From DASWHR01 sp036398095 (GTDB lineage Bacteria; Actinomycetota; AC-67): DNA of 18,286 nt. The notes under the pieces are model-generated. The model made no database searches. It worked only from the letters and a program-made list of their open reading frames with translations, and was not told the origin of the DNA. The stretch lies in NCBI GenBank assembly GCA_036398095.1, contig DASWHR010000061.1, positions 1 through 18,286 of the forward strand, written 5' to 3'. Below, piece by piece: positions 11,997 through 18,286 of this stretch. The position numbers and the translations under genes are program-made. Every line of letters starts with the position of its first letter. The first letter of the stretch is position 1.

Positions 11997-12002
11997 ATCC
12001 TA
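11997..12002 (-). promoter_or_regulatory. Candidate -10 box for tRNA-Arg(ACG)
   Basis: TAGGAT on the minus strand, preceded by TGG (extended -10 type), about 18 bases before the tRNA 5' end. A separate promoter is expected because a terminator lies between this tRNA and tRNA-Ser(GCT). No clear -35. Confidence 0.35.
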
Positions 12003-12043
12003 CCATGCGAGATGACCCTCGATTTCCGCGTTTGCGTCAGGCG

Positions 12044-12089
12044 GAAACGACGAGCGCCCGCCGGGCACGGTGATTTCCCGACGGGCGCT
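12044..12089 (-). terminator. Terminator after tRNA-Ser(GCT), ending the serS operon
   Basis: On the minus strand AGCGCCCGTCGGG (12089-12077) pairs with CCCGGCGGGCGCT (12065-12053) over 13 positions, one of them G-U, with an 11-base loop. CGTCGTTTCC follows. It starts five bases after the tRNA end. Confidence 0.7.
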
Positions 12090-12093
12090 GAAG

Positions 12094-12182
12094 CGGAGGC
12101 GGAGCGATTTGAACGCTCGAGGGCCTTGCGACCCAACGGGATTAGCAATCCCGCGCCATAGACCAGACTAGGCGACGCCTCC
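12094..12182 (-). tRNA. tRNA-Ser, anticodon GCT (reads AGC/AGU)
   Basis: Minus-strand class II tRNA with acceptor GGAGGCG/CGCCTCC and discriminator G; no encoded CCA (CTT follows). The loop TTGCTAA, closed by CGGGA/TCCCG, gives GCT. The long variable arm (GTTGGGTCGCAAGGCCC region) and GTTCAAATC T-loop fit serine. It follows tRNA-Ser(TGA) by 25 bases. Confidence 0.95.
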
Positions 12183-12207
12183 GTGTGCGCGCGCATTCTA
12201 CCCAAGC

Positions 12208-12293
12208 GGCGGAGGGCCGGGGATTCGAACCCCGAAGCCGGTTGCCCGGCGGCAGATTTCAAGTCTGCTGGCTTGCCAGTTAGCTCTAGCCCT
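12208..12293 (-). tRNA. tRNA-Ser, anticodon TGA (reads UCA and wobble)
   Basis: Minus-strand class II tRNA with acceptor GGAGGGC/GCCCTCC and discriminator G; followed by CCG, not CCA. The loop CTTGAAA, closed by GCAGA/TCTGC, gives TGA. The variable arm is GCCGG-GCAA-CCGGC; the T-arm is CGGGG/CCCCG. The D-arm is unusual: the usual 10-13/22-25 pairing fails, and only a shifted GCT/AGC pairing around AACTGGCA works. It starts 23 bases after the serS stop and probably shares its transcript. Confidence 0.9.
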
Positions 12294-12316
12294 CCGCCTC
12301 CAAGGGTAGCGGACGG

Positions 12317-13579
12317 CTACGGCGTGGGGCCGAGGAGTTCGAAGCCGGCGTACCCGACCAGCGGGTGGGGCACGTGCACAGAGCCGTCCTCGCGCTGGTT
12401 GTTCTCCATGATGGCGATGAGCATTCGGCCGATGGCCACGGCAGTCCCGTTGAGGGTGTGCACAAACTGCGGCCCGGAGTCGGTCTTGATGCGGCAGTTC
12501 AGCCTGCGGGCCTGGTAGTCGGTGCAGTTCGAGCAGCTCGTCACCTCGCGGTAGGCGGCCTGGCCGGGCATCCACGCCTCGACGTCGTACTTCTTGGCGG
12601 CCGGCTGACCCAGATCGCCGGCGGCGATGTTCATCACGCGATACGGGATCTGCAGCTCTTGCAGGATCTCTTCTTCGACCGAGAGCAAGAACTCGTGCTC
12701 GTCCCAAGATTGCTCCGGCGTCGTGAACGAGAACATCTCGACCTTGTCGAATTGGTGCACGCGAAAGATCCCGCGCGTGTCTTTGCCGTAGGTCCCCGCC
12801 TCGCGGCGAAAACACGTCGAAAATCCGGCGTAGCGCAGCGGGAGCGCATCGGCGGGGAGATACTCGTCCTGATGCATCGCCGCGAGCGGCACCTCGGACG
12901 TTCCCACCAGATACAAATCGTCTTCCGGCAACGTGTAGATTTGGGCTTCGTCGGTCGGCAGAAACCCGGTTCCCTCCATCGCTTCGCGACGCACCAGCAC
13001 CGGCGGAACGACGGGCGTGAAGCCCTTGTCCGACAGCTTGCCCATCGCGTACCGCACCAGCGCGAACTCGAGCAGGACGATCTGGCCTTTGAGATACGCG
13101 AAGCGCGAGCCCGACGTGCGCGCGCCGCGCTCGACGTCGATCATGTCGAGCGTCTCGCCGATCTGCAGATGATCGCGCACCTCGAAATCGAACGCGGGCG
13201 GCAGGCCTTCGCGGCGAACCTCGTCGGCCTCTTCCTCGGTATGGCCGTCGGGTGCGGTCGGATGTGGCAGGTTCGGGATTCCCAGCATCAGGTCGCGAGC
13301 ACGGGCGGCCAGCTCGCGCTCGTGCTCTTCGGCGGCTTTGACTTCTTCCGAGAGTGCCTTGGCTTTTTCGAGCAGGGCCGGCCGCTCGTCGCTCGACGCC
13401 TTGCCGACCGCGGCCGACGCGGCTTTCTGCTGGCTGCGGAGCTGATCGAGGCGCGTTTGGACGGCGCGCCGCTCGGCATCGGCCGCAAGCGTCTCATCGA
13501 TCGGATACGTGCCGCCGCGGCGCGCGAGCGCGGCCCGAACCTCGTCGGGACGCTCGCGGATCATCTTCAAGTCGAGCAT
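12317..13579 (-). CDS. serS: Seryl-tRNA synthetase
   Basis: Charges serine onto tRNA-Ser in the cytoplasm. The 420-residue protein has the normal bacterial architecture: an N-terminal antiparallel coiled coil (about 25-105) that grips the long variable arm of tRNA-Ser, then the class II catalytic core. It has TSEVPL at 227-232, motif 2 FRRE at 257-260 followed by GIFRVHQFDKVEMF, and motif 3 NGTAVAIGRMLIAIMEN (377-393). All key residues appear intact. Start ATG 13579, three bases after the pheA stop. tRNA-Ser(TGA) and tRNA-Ser(GCT) follow directly on the same strand, so the enzyme and two of its substrates are likely transcribed together. Confidence 0.97.
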   Translation of the reverse strand: MLDLKMIRERPDEVRAALARRGGTYPIDETLAADAERRAVQTRLDQLRSQQKAASAAVGKASSDERPALLEKAKALSEEVKAAEEHERELAARARDLMLGIPNLPHPTAPDGHTEEEADEVRREGLPPAFDFEVRDHLQIGETLDMIDVERGARTSGSRFAYLKGQIVLLEFALVRYAMGKLSDKGFTPVVPPVLVRREAMEGTGFLPTDEAQIYTLPEDDLYLVGTSEVPLAAMHQDEYLPADALPLRYAGFSTCFRREAGTYGKDTRGIFRVHQFDKVEMFSFTTPEQSWDEHEFLLSVEEEILQELQIPYRVMNIAAGDLGQPAAKKYDVEAWMPGQAAYREVTSCSNCTDYQARRLNCRIKTDSGPQFVHTLNGTAVAIGRMLIAIMENNQREDGSVHVPHPLVGYAGFELLGPTP

Positions 13580-13582
13580 GAA

Positions 13583-14410
13583 CTAGACCGCCCGCGGATA
13601 CGATCCGAGGACGCGCACGTCGAGGATCTTGGTGCGCAGCGAGTTGAGCGCGTGGCCGATCTGCGCGTCGGACGCATGGCCCTCCATGTCGATGAAGAAG
13701 CAGTACTCGCCGAGACCTTCTTTCGTCGGCCGCGACTCGAGCTTCGTCAGGTTGATGCCGCGATCGGAGAACTCGTGCAGAATCGCCAGCAGCGATCCGG
13801 GCCGGTCCTTTTCGATGTAACACACGACGCTGGTCTTGTCGGTCCCGGTTGGGGGGACCGGTTCGCGGCCGAGCAACACGAAGCGGGTCGCGTTCTCGTG
13901 CCGGTCCTCGATGTCGGGCGCGAGGATGGTCAATCCGTAGATCTCGGCGGCGAGGCGCGTGCCGATCGCCGCCCAGGGCGCATCCTTTTCGGAGACCTCC
14001 TGCGCCGCTTCGGCCGTCGAGTTCGACGCGTGCACGCGAACGCCGGGCAGCAACGCGGCGAGCGAGCCGCGGCATTGCGCCGTCGCGTGCGGATGGGAGA
14101 GCACGTCGGTGACGTCACCGAGCGGGATGTGCGGACGGGCGAGCAGGCAATGCCGGATCGGCAGCACGACTTCGCGCTGGACCTGCACCGCGTGGGTTTC
14201 GCCGGCGAGCGTGTCGAGCGTAATGTTGACGCTTCCTTCGATCGAGTTTTCGATCGGCACGATGCCGCGGGCGACGCTTCCCCGCTCGACGGCCGAGATG
14301 ACCTCGGGGATCGTCGCCATCGCGACCGGCTCGGCCCCGGCGCATTCGGGCGTCGCGATCAGGGCCTCCTCGGTGAACGTCCCGGGCGGCCCCAGATAGG
14401 CGGCCTTCAC
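13583..14410 (-). CDS. pheA: Prephenate dehydratase with ACT domain
   Basis: Converts prephenate to phenylpyruvate in phenylalanine synthesis. The 275-residue monofunctional protein begins MKAAYLGPPGTFTEEAL, has VPIENSIEGSV (about 51-61), the catalytic T175-R176-F177 motif (ENATRFVLLG), and a C-terminal ACT domain (about 192-270). The ACT domain carries ESRP (225-228), which binds phenylalanine for feedback inhibition. No chorismate mutase domain is present. The start is GTG 14410, within a GTGA overlap with the stop of the upstream DUF4446 gene and preceded by GGAGAAGGA, so translation is coupled. serS follows after three bases, an order also known from mycobacteria. Confidence 0.95.
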   Translation of the reverse strand: MKAAYLGPPGTFTEEALIATPECAGAEPVAMATIPEVISAVERGSVARGIVPIENSIEGSVNITLDTLAGETHAVQVQREVVLPIRHCLLARPHIPLGDVTDVLSHPHATAQCRGSLAALLPGVRVHASNSTAEAAQEVSEKDAPWAAIGTRLAAEIYGLTILAPDIEDRHENATRFVLLGREPVPPTGTDKTSVVCYIEKDRPGSLLAILHEFSDRGINLTKLESRPTKEGLGEYCFFIDMEGHASDAQIGHALNSLRTKILDVRVLGSYPRAV

Positions 14411-14895
14411 TCCTTCTCCTTGGACGCTTCGGTGCCGAGCGCGCGACGGATTGCGGCCTGCTCTTCGTCGGACAAGTGATATTTGCTGACCCCGGTTTCG
14501 ACGGGCTTGGCGTACATGCGCGTCTCGTTGCGTCCGTTGATCGAGGTCAAGACGATCCCGTTGCCGTCGATGTCGAGCAGCGCGGCCGAGAACGACAGCC
14601 GGCCGCCCATGTCTTCGAAGGCGTCGAAGCGCACCAGGCCGACGTGCTGCAGCGACCGGCGTGCCGCGCCGAACAGTTCGGCGTTCTCGCGGTCCAATCG
14701 CTGCACGACCGAGACGATGTCGGCCGCGATCGTGGCATCCGATTTGTCGCCGCCTTCGCCACCCTGCAGGACGGCCATGGAACGCTTGAGCGCGTCCAAA
14801 CGGGTGCTTGCCCGAAAAGCGAGCGCGAGCGAAGCGCCGGCCACGCCTACCCCGGCCAGCGCGACGAATCGCAGCGCATCAGCATCCCATGCCAT
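14407..14895 (-). CDS. DUF4446 family protein, single membrane anchor
   Basis: A 162-residue protein of unknown function. Residues about 8-28 form one hydrophobic N-terminal segment; a polar linker (about 40-75) follows; the conserved domain (about 78-152) has LQHVGLVRFDAFEDMGGRLS then FSAALLD, NGIVLTSINGR and ETRMYAKPVE, the DUF4446 signature. The LSDEEQAAIRRAL ending is also typical. The domain probably faces the cytoplasm. Start ATG 14895, with GGGAGG eight bases upstream; an earlier in-frame start would add 11 residues without a ribosome site. First gene of the pheA-serS-tRNA operon, coupled to pheA by a four-base overlap. DUF4446 genes are often beside serS or pheA, but their role is not established. 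Confidence 0.88.
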   Translation of the reverse strand: MAWDADALRFVALAGVGVAGASLALAFRASTRLDALKRSMAVLQGGEGGDKSDATIAADIVSVVQRLDRENAELFGAARRSLQHVGLVRFDAFEDMGGRLSFSAALLDIDGNGIVLTSINGRNETRMYAKPVETGVSKYHLSDEEQAAIRRALGTEASKEKE

Positions 14896-14954
14896 CGTTC
14901 GCCCTCCCGGCGAAATCGGGCCCGGCAAAATCGCGCGAAGTATACCCTTCCCGT

Positions 14955-15758
14955 ATGGGGCTCCCGGCCGTTAGAATCGCAGATGTGGAACGGCCTTCCC
15001 ACACGGATACGCTGGACCGGCTCTTGGACGCGGTCGCCGGCGGCACCGTGACACCCACCGAAGCCGTGGATCACATCGCCGCTCTCCGCGCCCGCCGCCG
15101 GCTCGACGATGCGCACGCGCGTCTCGATCTTCGCCGGCAGAGTCGCACCGGGTTGCCGGAGGTCATCTACGCGCCCGGCAAGACGCCCGCGCAGATGCGA
15201 TCGATCGCCCGGGTGCTGCTGGAACGGTCGGCCGCGCCGGTCGTCGCCACGAAGGCGTCGCGCGACGCGTTCAACGCGGTCCGGGACCTGTCGCCCGAAT
15301 CCGAGTACCACGAGACCGCGCGAACGATTGTGCTGCGACGCGAACACGGCGCGCCGATCGGTCAATGCATGATCGTCACCGCCGGCACCTCCGACATCCC
15401 GATCGCCGAAGAGGCCGCCGTCACCGCCGACGCATGCGGTGCGAAAGTCGAACGCGTCTTCGACGTCGGCGTCGCCGGCATCCATCGCGTGCTCGGCGTG
15501 TCGGAGGACTTGCGGACCGCCGACGTGATCATCGTCGTCGCCGGCATGGAAGGCGCGCTTCCCAGCGTCGTCGGCGGCCTGGTGCACGCGCCGGTCGTCG
15601 CCGTCCCGACCTCGGTCGGATACGGGGCGTCGTTCGGCGGGATCGCCGCGCTGCTGGGGATGCTCACTTCATGCTCGCCGGGTGTGGCGGTCGTCAACAT
15701 CGATAACGGTTTCGGCGCGGCGGCGTTCGCCGTGCGGATGCTGCGGGCGCGCATGTGA
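14955..15758 (+). CDS. larB: Nickel pincer cofactor biosynthesis protein LarB
   Basis: LarB carboxylates the pyridinium ring of nicotinic acid adenine dinucleotide and hydrolyses it, the first step to the nickel-pincer nucleotide of lactate racemase and relatives. The 267-residue protein has the LarB N-terminal region (TLDRLLDAVAGGTVTPTEAV) and a PurE-like second half with TAGTSDIPIAEEAAVTA, and VAVPTSVGYGASFGGIAALL followed by GMLTSCSPGVAVVNIDNG. No Shine-Dalgarno precedes ATG 14955; a TATACC (14941-14946) stands eight bases upstream. GTG 14985 is an alternative, with TAGAAT (14972-14977) seven bases upstream. Both resemble leaderless starts. The 3' end overlaps larC by four bases (GTGA). 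Divergent from the DUF4446-pheA-serS operon. Confidence 0.93.
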   Translation: MGLPAVRIADVERPSHTDTLDRLLDAVAGGTVTPTEAVDHIAALRARRRLDDAHARLDLRRQSRTGLPEVIYAPGKTPAQMRSIARVLLERSAAPVVATKASRDAFNAVRDLSPESEYHETARTIVLRREHGAPIGQCMIVTAGTSDIPIAEEAAVTADACGAKVERVFDVGVAGIHRVLGVSEDLRTADVIIVVAGMEGALPSVVGGLVHAPVVAVPTSVGYGASFGGIAALLGMLTSCSPGVAVVNIDNGFGAAAFAVRMLRARM

Positions 15759-16936
15759 CCACCGTCGCCTACTTCGACTGTTTCAGCGGCGTCGCGGGAG
15801 ACATGACGCTGGGCGCGCTGATCGACGCCGGCGCGCCGCTGGAGGCGATCGAAGCCGCGCTGTCCAAGCTGTCGATCGAGCCGTTCGAGCTTGAGGTGAC
15901 TCGCGTCGAGCGGCTCGGGATCAGTGCGATCGGCGTGCGCGTACGCGCGGCGGAAGGAGGCGTGCTTCGAACCTACGCGGCGGTGCGCGCGATCATCGAG
16001 CAAGCCGACCTTCACGACCGGCCCAAGCAACTCGCGCTTGCGATCTTCCGGCGGCTGGCCGAAGCCGAAGCGAAAGTGCACGGCAAAGAGGTCTCGCGCG
16101 TGGCATTCCACGAGCTGGGCTCGGCCGACACACTCGTCGACATCGTCGGCGCCGCCGTCGCGCTGGATCTGCTCGGTGTGGAAGAGGTGCACGCATCGGC
16201 CGTCGCGACCGGCATGGGCATGATCCGTACCGACCACGGCGTCTACCCGGTGCCCGGCCCCGCCGTGGTCGAGTTGCTCAAAGGCGCGCCGATGTACTCG
16301 CGCGGCATCCCGACCGAGCTGGTCACGCCGACCGGCGCGGCGATCCTGGCCGCCACCGCGCGCAGCTTCGGTGAGATGCCGCAGATTCGCGTGCAAGCCG
16401 TCGGCTACGGCGCCGGCACGCGCGACCTAGAGATCCCGAACGTGCTGCGCGTCATCGTCGGCGAGATGGTCGCCGACGAGCAGTTCGGTCCGGTGCCGGC
16501 CGTCGTGCTCGAATCCAACATCGACGACATGAATCCCGAGCTGTACGAATACGTGATGGAGCGTCTGTTCGCCGCCGGCGCTCAGGACGTGTGGACCACG
16601 CCGATCGTGATGAAGAAGGGGCGTCCGGCCGTGACGCTGTCGATCCTGTGCGGTCCGGCCGAAGAGCAATCGGTCCGGGAGGTGTTGTTCGCCGAGACGA
16701 CCACGCTGGGACTGCGGCGACGCGCGGTCGAGAAATGGATGCTGCCGCGCGAGGTGATCAGCGTTCAGGTCGAAGGCGGCTCCGTCCGCGTCAAAGTCGC
16801 CCGGACCGGAGGGCGCGTGACCGGCACCTCGCCGGAATACGCGGACTGCGTGCGGGTCGCGCGGGAAGCGTCGCGGCCGCTCAAAGAGGTCTACGCCGAA
16901 GCGGCGTCGGCCGCGCGAGCGATGCTCACCGAGTAG
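15755..16936 (+). CDS. larC: Nickel pincer cofactor nickel insertase LarC
   Basis: LarC inserts nickel into the pincer cofactor in a CTP-dependent reaction. The 393-residue protein has the conserved start YFDCFSGVAGDMTLGALIDAG, FHELGSADTLVDIVG (about 118-132), VYPVPGPAVVELL, TELVTPTGAAIL (about 187-198), and the C-terminal LESNIDDMNPELYEYVMERL followed by the VWTTPIVMKKGRP stretch. The gene is one continuous frame; in Lactobacillus the equivalent needs a ribosomal frameshift between larC1 and larC2. The start is GTG 15755, overlapping the larB stop (GTGA). larA and larE are not in the window, so the client racemase is unknown. The last 11 bases overlap the end of the convergent glycosyltransferase gene. 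Confidence 0.94.
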   Translation: MTTVAYFDCFSGVAGDMTLGALIDAGAPLEAIEAALSKLSIEPFELEVTRVERLGISAIGVRVRAAEGGVLRTYAAVRAIIEQADLHDRPKQLALAIFRRLAEAEAKVHGKEVSRVAFHELGSADTLVDIVGAAVALDLLGVEEVHASAVATGMGMIRTDHGVYPVPGPAVVELLKGAPMYSRGIPTELVTPTGAAILAATARSFGEMPQIRVQAVGYGAGTRDLEIPNVLRVIVGEMVADEQFGPVPAVVLESNIDDMNPELYEYVMERLFAAGAQDVWTTPIVMKKGRPAVTLSILCGPAEEQSVREVLFAETTTLGLRRRAVEKWMLPREVISVQVEGGSVRVKVARTGGRVTGTSPEYADCVRVAREASRPLKEVYAEAASAARAMLTE

Positions 16937-18286
16937 CGAACTCGAACACGCCCAGCGCGCCGAACGCGTCCTCGCCGGCCGGTTCGCCGAATTGCTTGCG
17001 CACCGCCGCCCGGACCGCGCGCGAGTCGGGGAAGTCGATGTCCTCCAGTGAGACGACGAACAGTTGCGTCCCCCCCGGCCGGGCCTTCAATCCCTTGCGA
17101 AGAAGCAGATAGTCGAAGGCGCGCGTCGAGTTGTGCGCCGAATCCCACGGGTAGGGGGTCCACACCTGGATTTCGAACGGCCCGTCGGCGCGCGCCGCGA
17201 TCCAGTCGGTGGCGGCCGCGACATTGTGGAAGGTCGCGGGTGAGGTGGCGTTCAGCTGATCGGGAAGCCGTGCCGGATTGGCGACGGCCGCGATGTTGAA
17301 CGCGGCGATCAGCAGGACGGCCGTTGCGGGAACGGCCAGCGCCGCGGTCCGCTTCGTGATCCAGGCAAACGTCTTGTAGGAGATCTCGACCAGGCCGCCG
17401 GCGAACAGCACGATCGCGCCGGGCAGCCACGGAAGCAGCCAGTAGGCGAACATCTCGCCGCGCCACAGCAGCGCACCGATCAACCCCAGCGTTTCGAAGA
17501 GCATGAGCGTCTGGAACGCGGGCGCCACGCGCCGGTCGTTCCAGTGATACCGCTCCCATGCGATCAGCCCGATGATCGCGGCGAGCACGATCGCGGCTGC
17601 AACGGCGAAGCGCGGCGTGCCGATCGTCTGCACGAACAGATCCTTGAACGCCTTCATGAACGAGCCACCCGTCTCGACTCCCGGCTCGCCGCGGCCGAGC
17701 AGCAGCCGGATCCACGAGCGCATCCCGGCAAAGCCGCTTCGCAGCTCGGCGACGATCATCGGGACGAGCGGAAGCGCGAACAGGCCGGCGATCCCGGCCC
17801 AGGAGCGCGCGCGAAGGGGCGGCCGGCGGGTCAGCAGCCAGATGCCGAGCGTTGCGGGAAGGATCAGTCCGGTCGCGTGCAACTGGGGGGCGAGGCCGGC
17901 GGCGAAGGCTGCCGGCGCGAGCCATCGTTTATTGGACGGCGCTCGGATCAATGCGTAGACGAGCAGCGCGGCGAAGAACGGCAGCGTGTTGGGATTCCAT
18001 CCGAAGCGGCCGAAGTAGACGGCGATCGGTGCGGTCGCCATGATCGCCGCGGCGCTCAGGCCGGCGAGCGCGCCGAACGTTTCGCGTCCGATGCGCCAAA
18101 CCAGATAGACGGCGCCGACACCGGCGATCGCCGCCAGGAACGCTCCGGCGAACGGGCTCATCCGAAACAGCGCATAGAACGGAGCGATGAGGTAGTAGTA
18201 GCCGGGACCGAGGTACACGCCGCGCGAGGTCGGCTGGCCGGTCAGGACCGGCTTGTGATCGACGAGCATGCGTTGCGCGGCCATCG
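16926..18286 (-). CDS. Glycosyltransferase family 39-type integral membrane protein (5' end outside window)
   Basis: At least 453 residues; the frame is open to the window edge, so the amino terminus is missing, including the first membrane helix and the acidic loop that holds the catalytic Asp in this superfamily. The visible part starts with a loop containing GVYLGPGYYYLIAPFYALF. About ten hydrophobic helices with Pro- and Arg-rich loops follow, then a soluble C-terminal domain (about the last 110 residues) that would lie outside the membrane. This is the plan of ArnT/PMT-like transferases, which move a sugar from a polyprenyl-phosphate donor to lipid or protein. The acceptor cannot be read. 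Its 3' end overlaps the convergent larC by 11 bases, with no room for a terminator between. Confidence 0.8.
   Translation of the reverse strand, partial: MAAQRMLVDHKPVLTGQPTSRGVYLGPGYYYLIAPFYALFRMSPFAGAFLAAIAGVGAVYLVWRIGRETFGALAGLSAAAIMATAPIAVYFGRFGWNPNTLPFFAALLVYALIRAPSNKRWLAPAAFAAGLAPQLHATGLILPATLGIWLLTRRPPLRARSWAGIAGLFALPLVPMIVAELRSGFAGMRSWIRLLLGRGEPGVETGGSFMKAFKDLFVQTIGTPRFAVAAAIVLAAIIGLIAWERYHWNDRRVAPAFQTLMLFETLGLIGALLWRGEMFAYWLLPWLPGAIVLFAGGLVEISYKTFAWITKRTAALAVPATAVLLIAAFNIAAVANPARLPDQLNATSPATFHNVAAATDWIAARADGPFEIQVWTPYPWDSAHNSTRAFDYLLLRKGLKARPGGTQLFVVSLEDIDFPDSRAVRAAVRKQFGEPAGEDAFGALGVFEFATR

Noticed and set aside
12208..12293. Selenocysteine tRNA
   Set aside because: The anticodon is TGA, not TCA, and the acceptor is seven base pairs long; it is a serine tRNA.
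12183..12518. Plus-strand frame containing GDSNPEAGCPAADFKS
   Set aside because: Antisense to tRNA-Ser(TGA) and to the end of serS.
12365..14479. Very long plus-strand frame of about 700 codons
   Set aside because: It lies antisense to serS and pheA; long shadow frames arise in high-GC DNA, and its composition is rich in Arg, His and Ala without any recognisable domain.
14297..14928. Earlier starts for pheA and the DUF4446 gene
   Set aside because: The GTGA overlap at 14407-14410 and the GGGAGG before 14895 define better starts; the added residues have no family support.

Overview
The window is high-GC bacterial chromosome, most likely from an actinobacterium, probably an uncultured lineage. 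Supporting signs are frequent GTG and TTG starts, several starts with no visible Shine-Dalgarno sequence but a TANNNT box just upstream, a DUF4446 gene, an AbiEi/DUF559 fusion, an FHA-LuxR fusion, and the gene orders tadA / tRNA-Ser / SRP RNA / dnaX and pheA-serS. No species is claimed.

Left part (1-3600), mostly minus strand: the start of dnaX, the SRP RNA, tRNA-Ser(GGA), tRNA-Ser(CGA), tadA and a DUF983 membrane protein. This is the conserved tadA-SRP RNA-dnaX neighbourhood. Two plus-strand genes interrupt it: an AbiEi/DUF559 nuclease-like protein between dnaX and the SRP RNA, and a small secreted cysteine protein between the SRP RNA and the tRNAs.

Middle part (3600-10830): an FHA-LuxR regulator; a structured intergenic region leading to a small acidic secreted protein; an AlkA-like DNA glycosylase; an NTF2-like protein; and, convergent to these, a secreted subtilisin-type protease. 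Divergent from the protease is a tight run of msrA, an acyltransferase-3 membrane protein and a CPBP membrane protease. A second small secreted cysteine protein follows on the minus strand. Its cysteine spacing matches that of the protein at 1745-2170.

Island (10930-11980): an array of degenerate 23-bp tandem repeats, then a 46-bp copy of the 3' part of tRNA-Arg(ACG), then a higBA-type toxin-antitoxin pair, then the intact tRNA-Arg(ACG) gene. The duplicated tRNA end (45 of 46 bases identical) has the form of attachment sites, so the roughly 0.84-kb interval looks like a very small or eroded tRNA-integrated element carrying only the toxin-antitoxin genes. This is the most interesting locus of the window.

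Right part (11980-18286): a minus-strand operon of DUF4446, pheA, serS, tRNA-Ser(TGA) and tRNA-Ser(GCT), ending at a terminator. Divergent from it are larB and larC (nickel-pincer cofactor maturation). Convergent with larC, overlapping it by 11 bp, is a GT39-type membrane glycosyltransferase that runs off the window. With the left cluster, the window holds four tRNA-Ser species that can read all six serine codons, plus seryl-tRNA synthetase. I saw no CRISPR array, rRNA, transposase or integrase.
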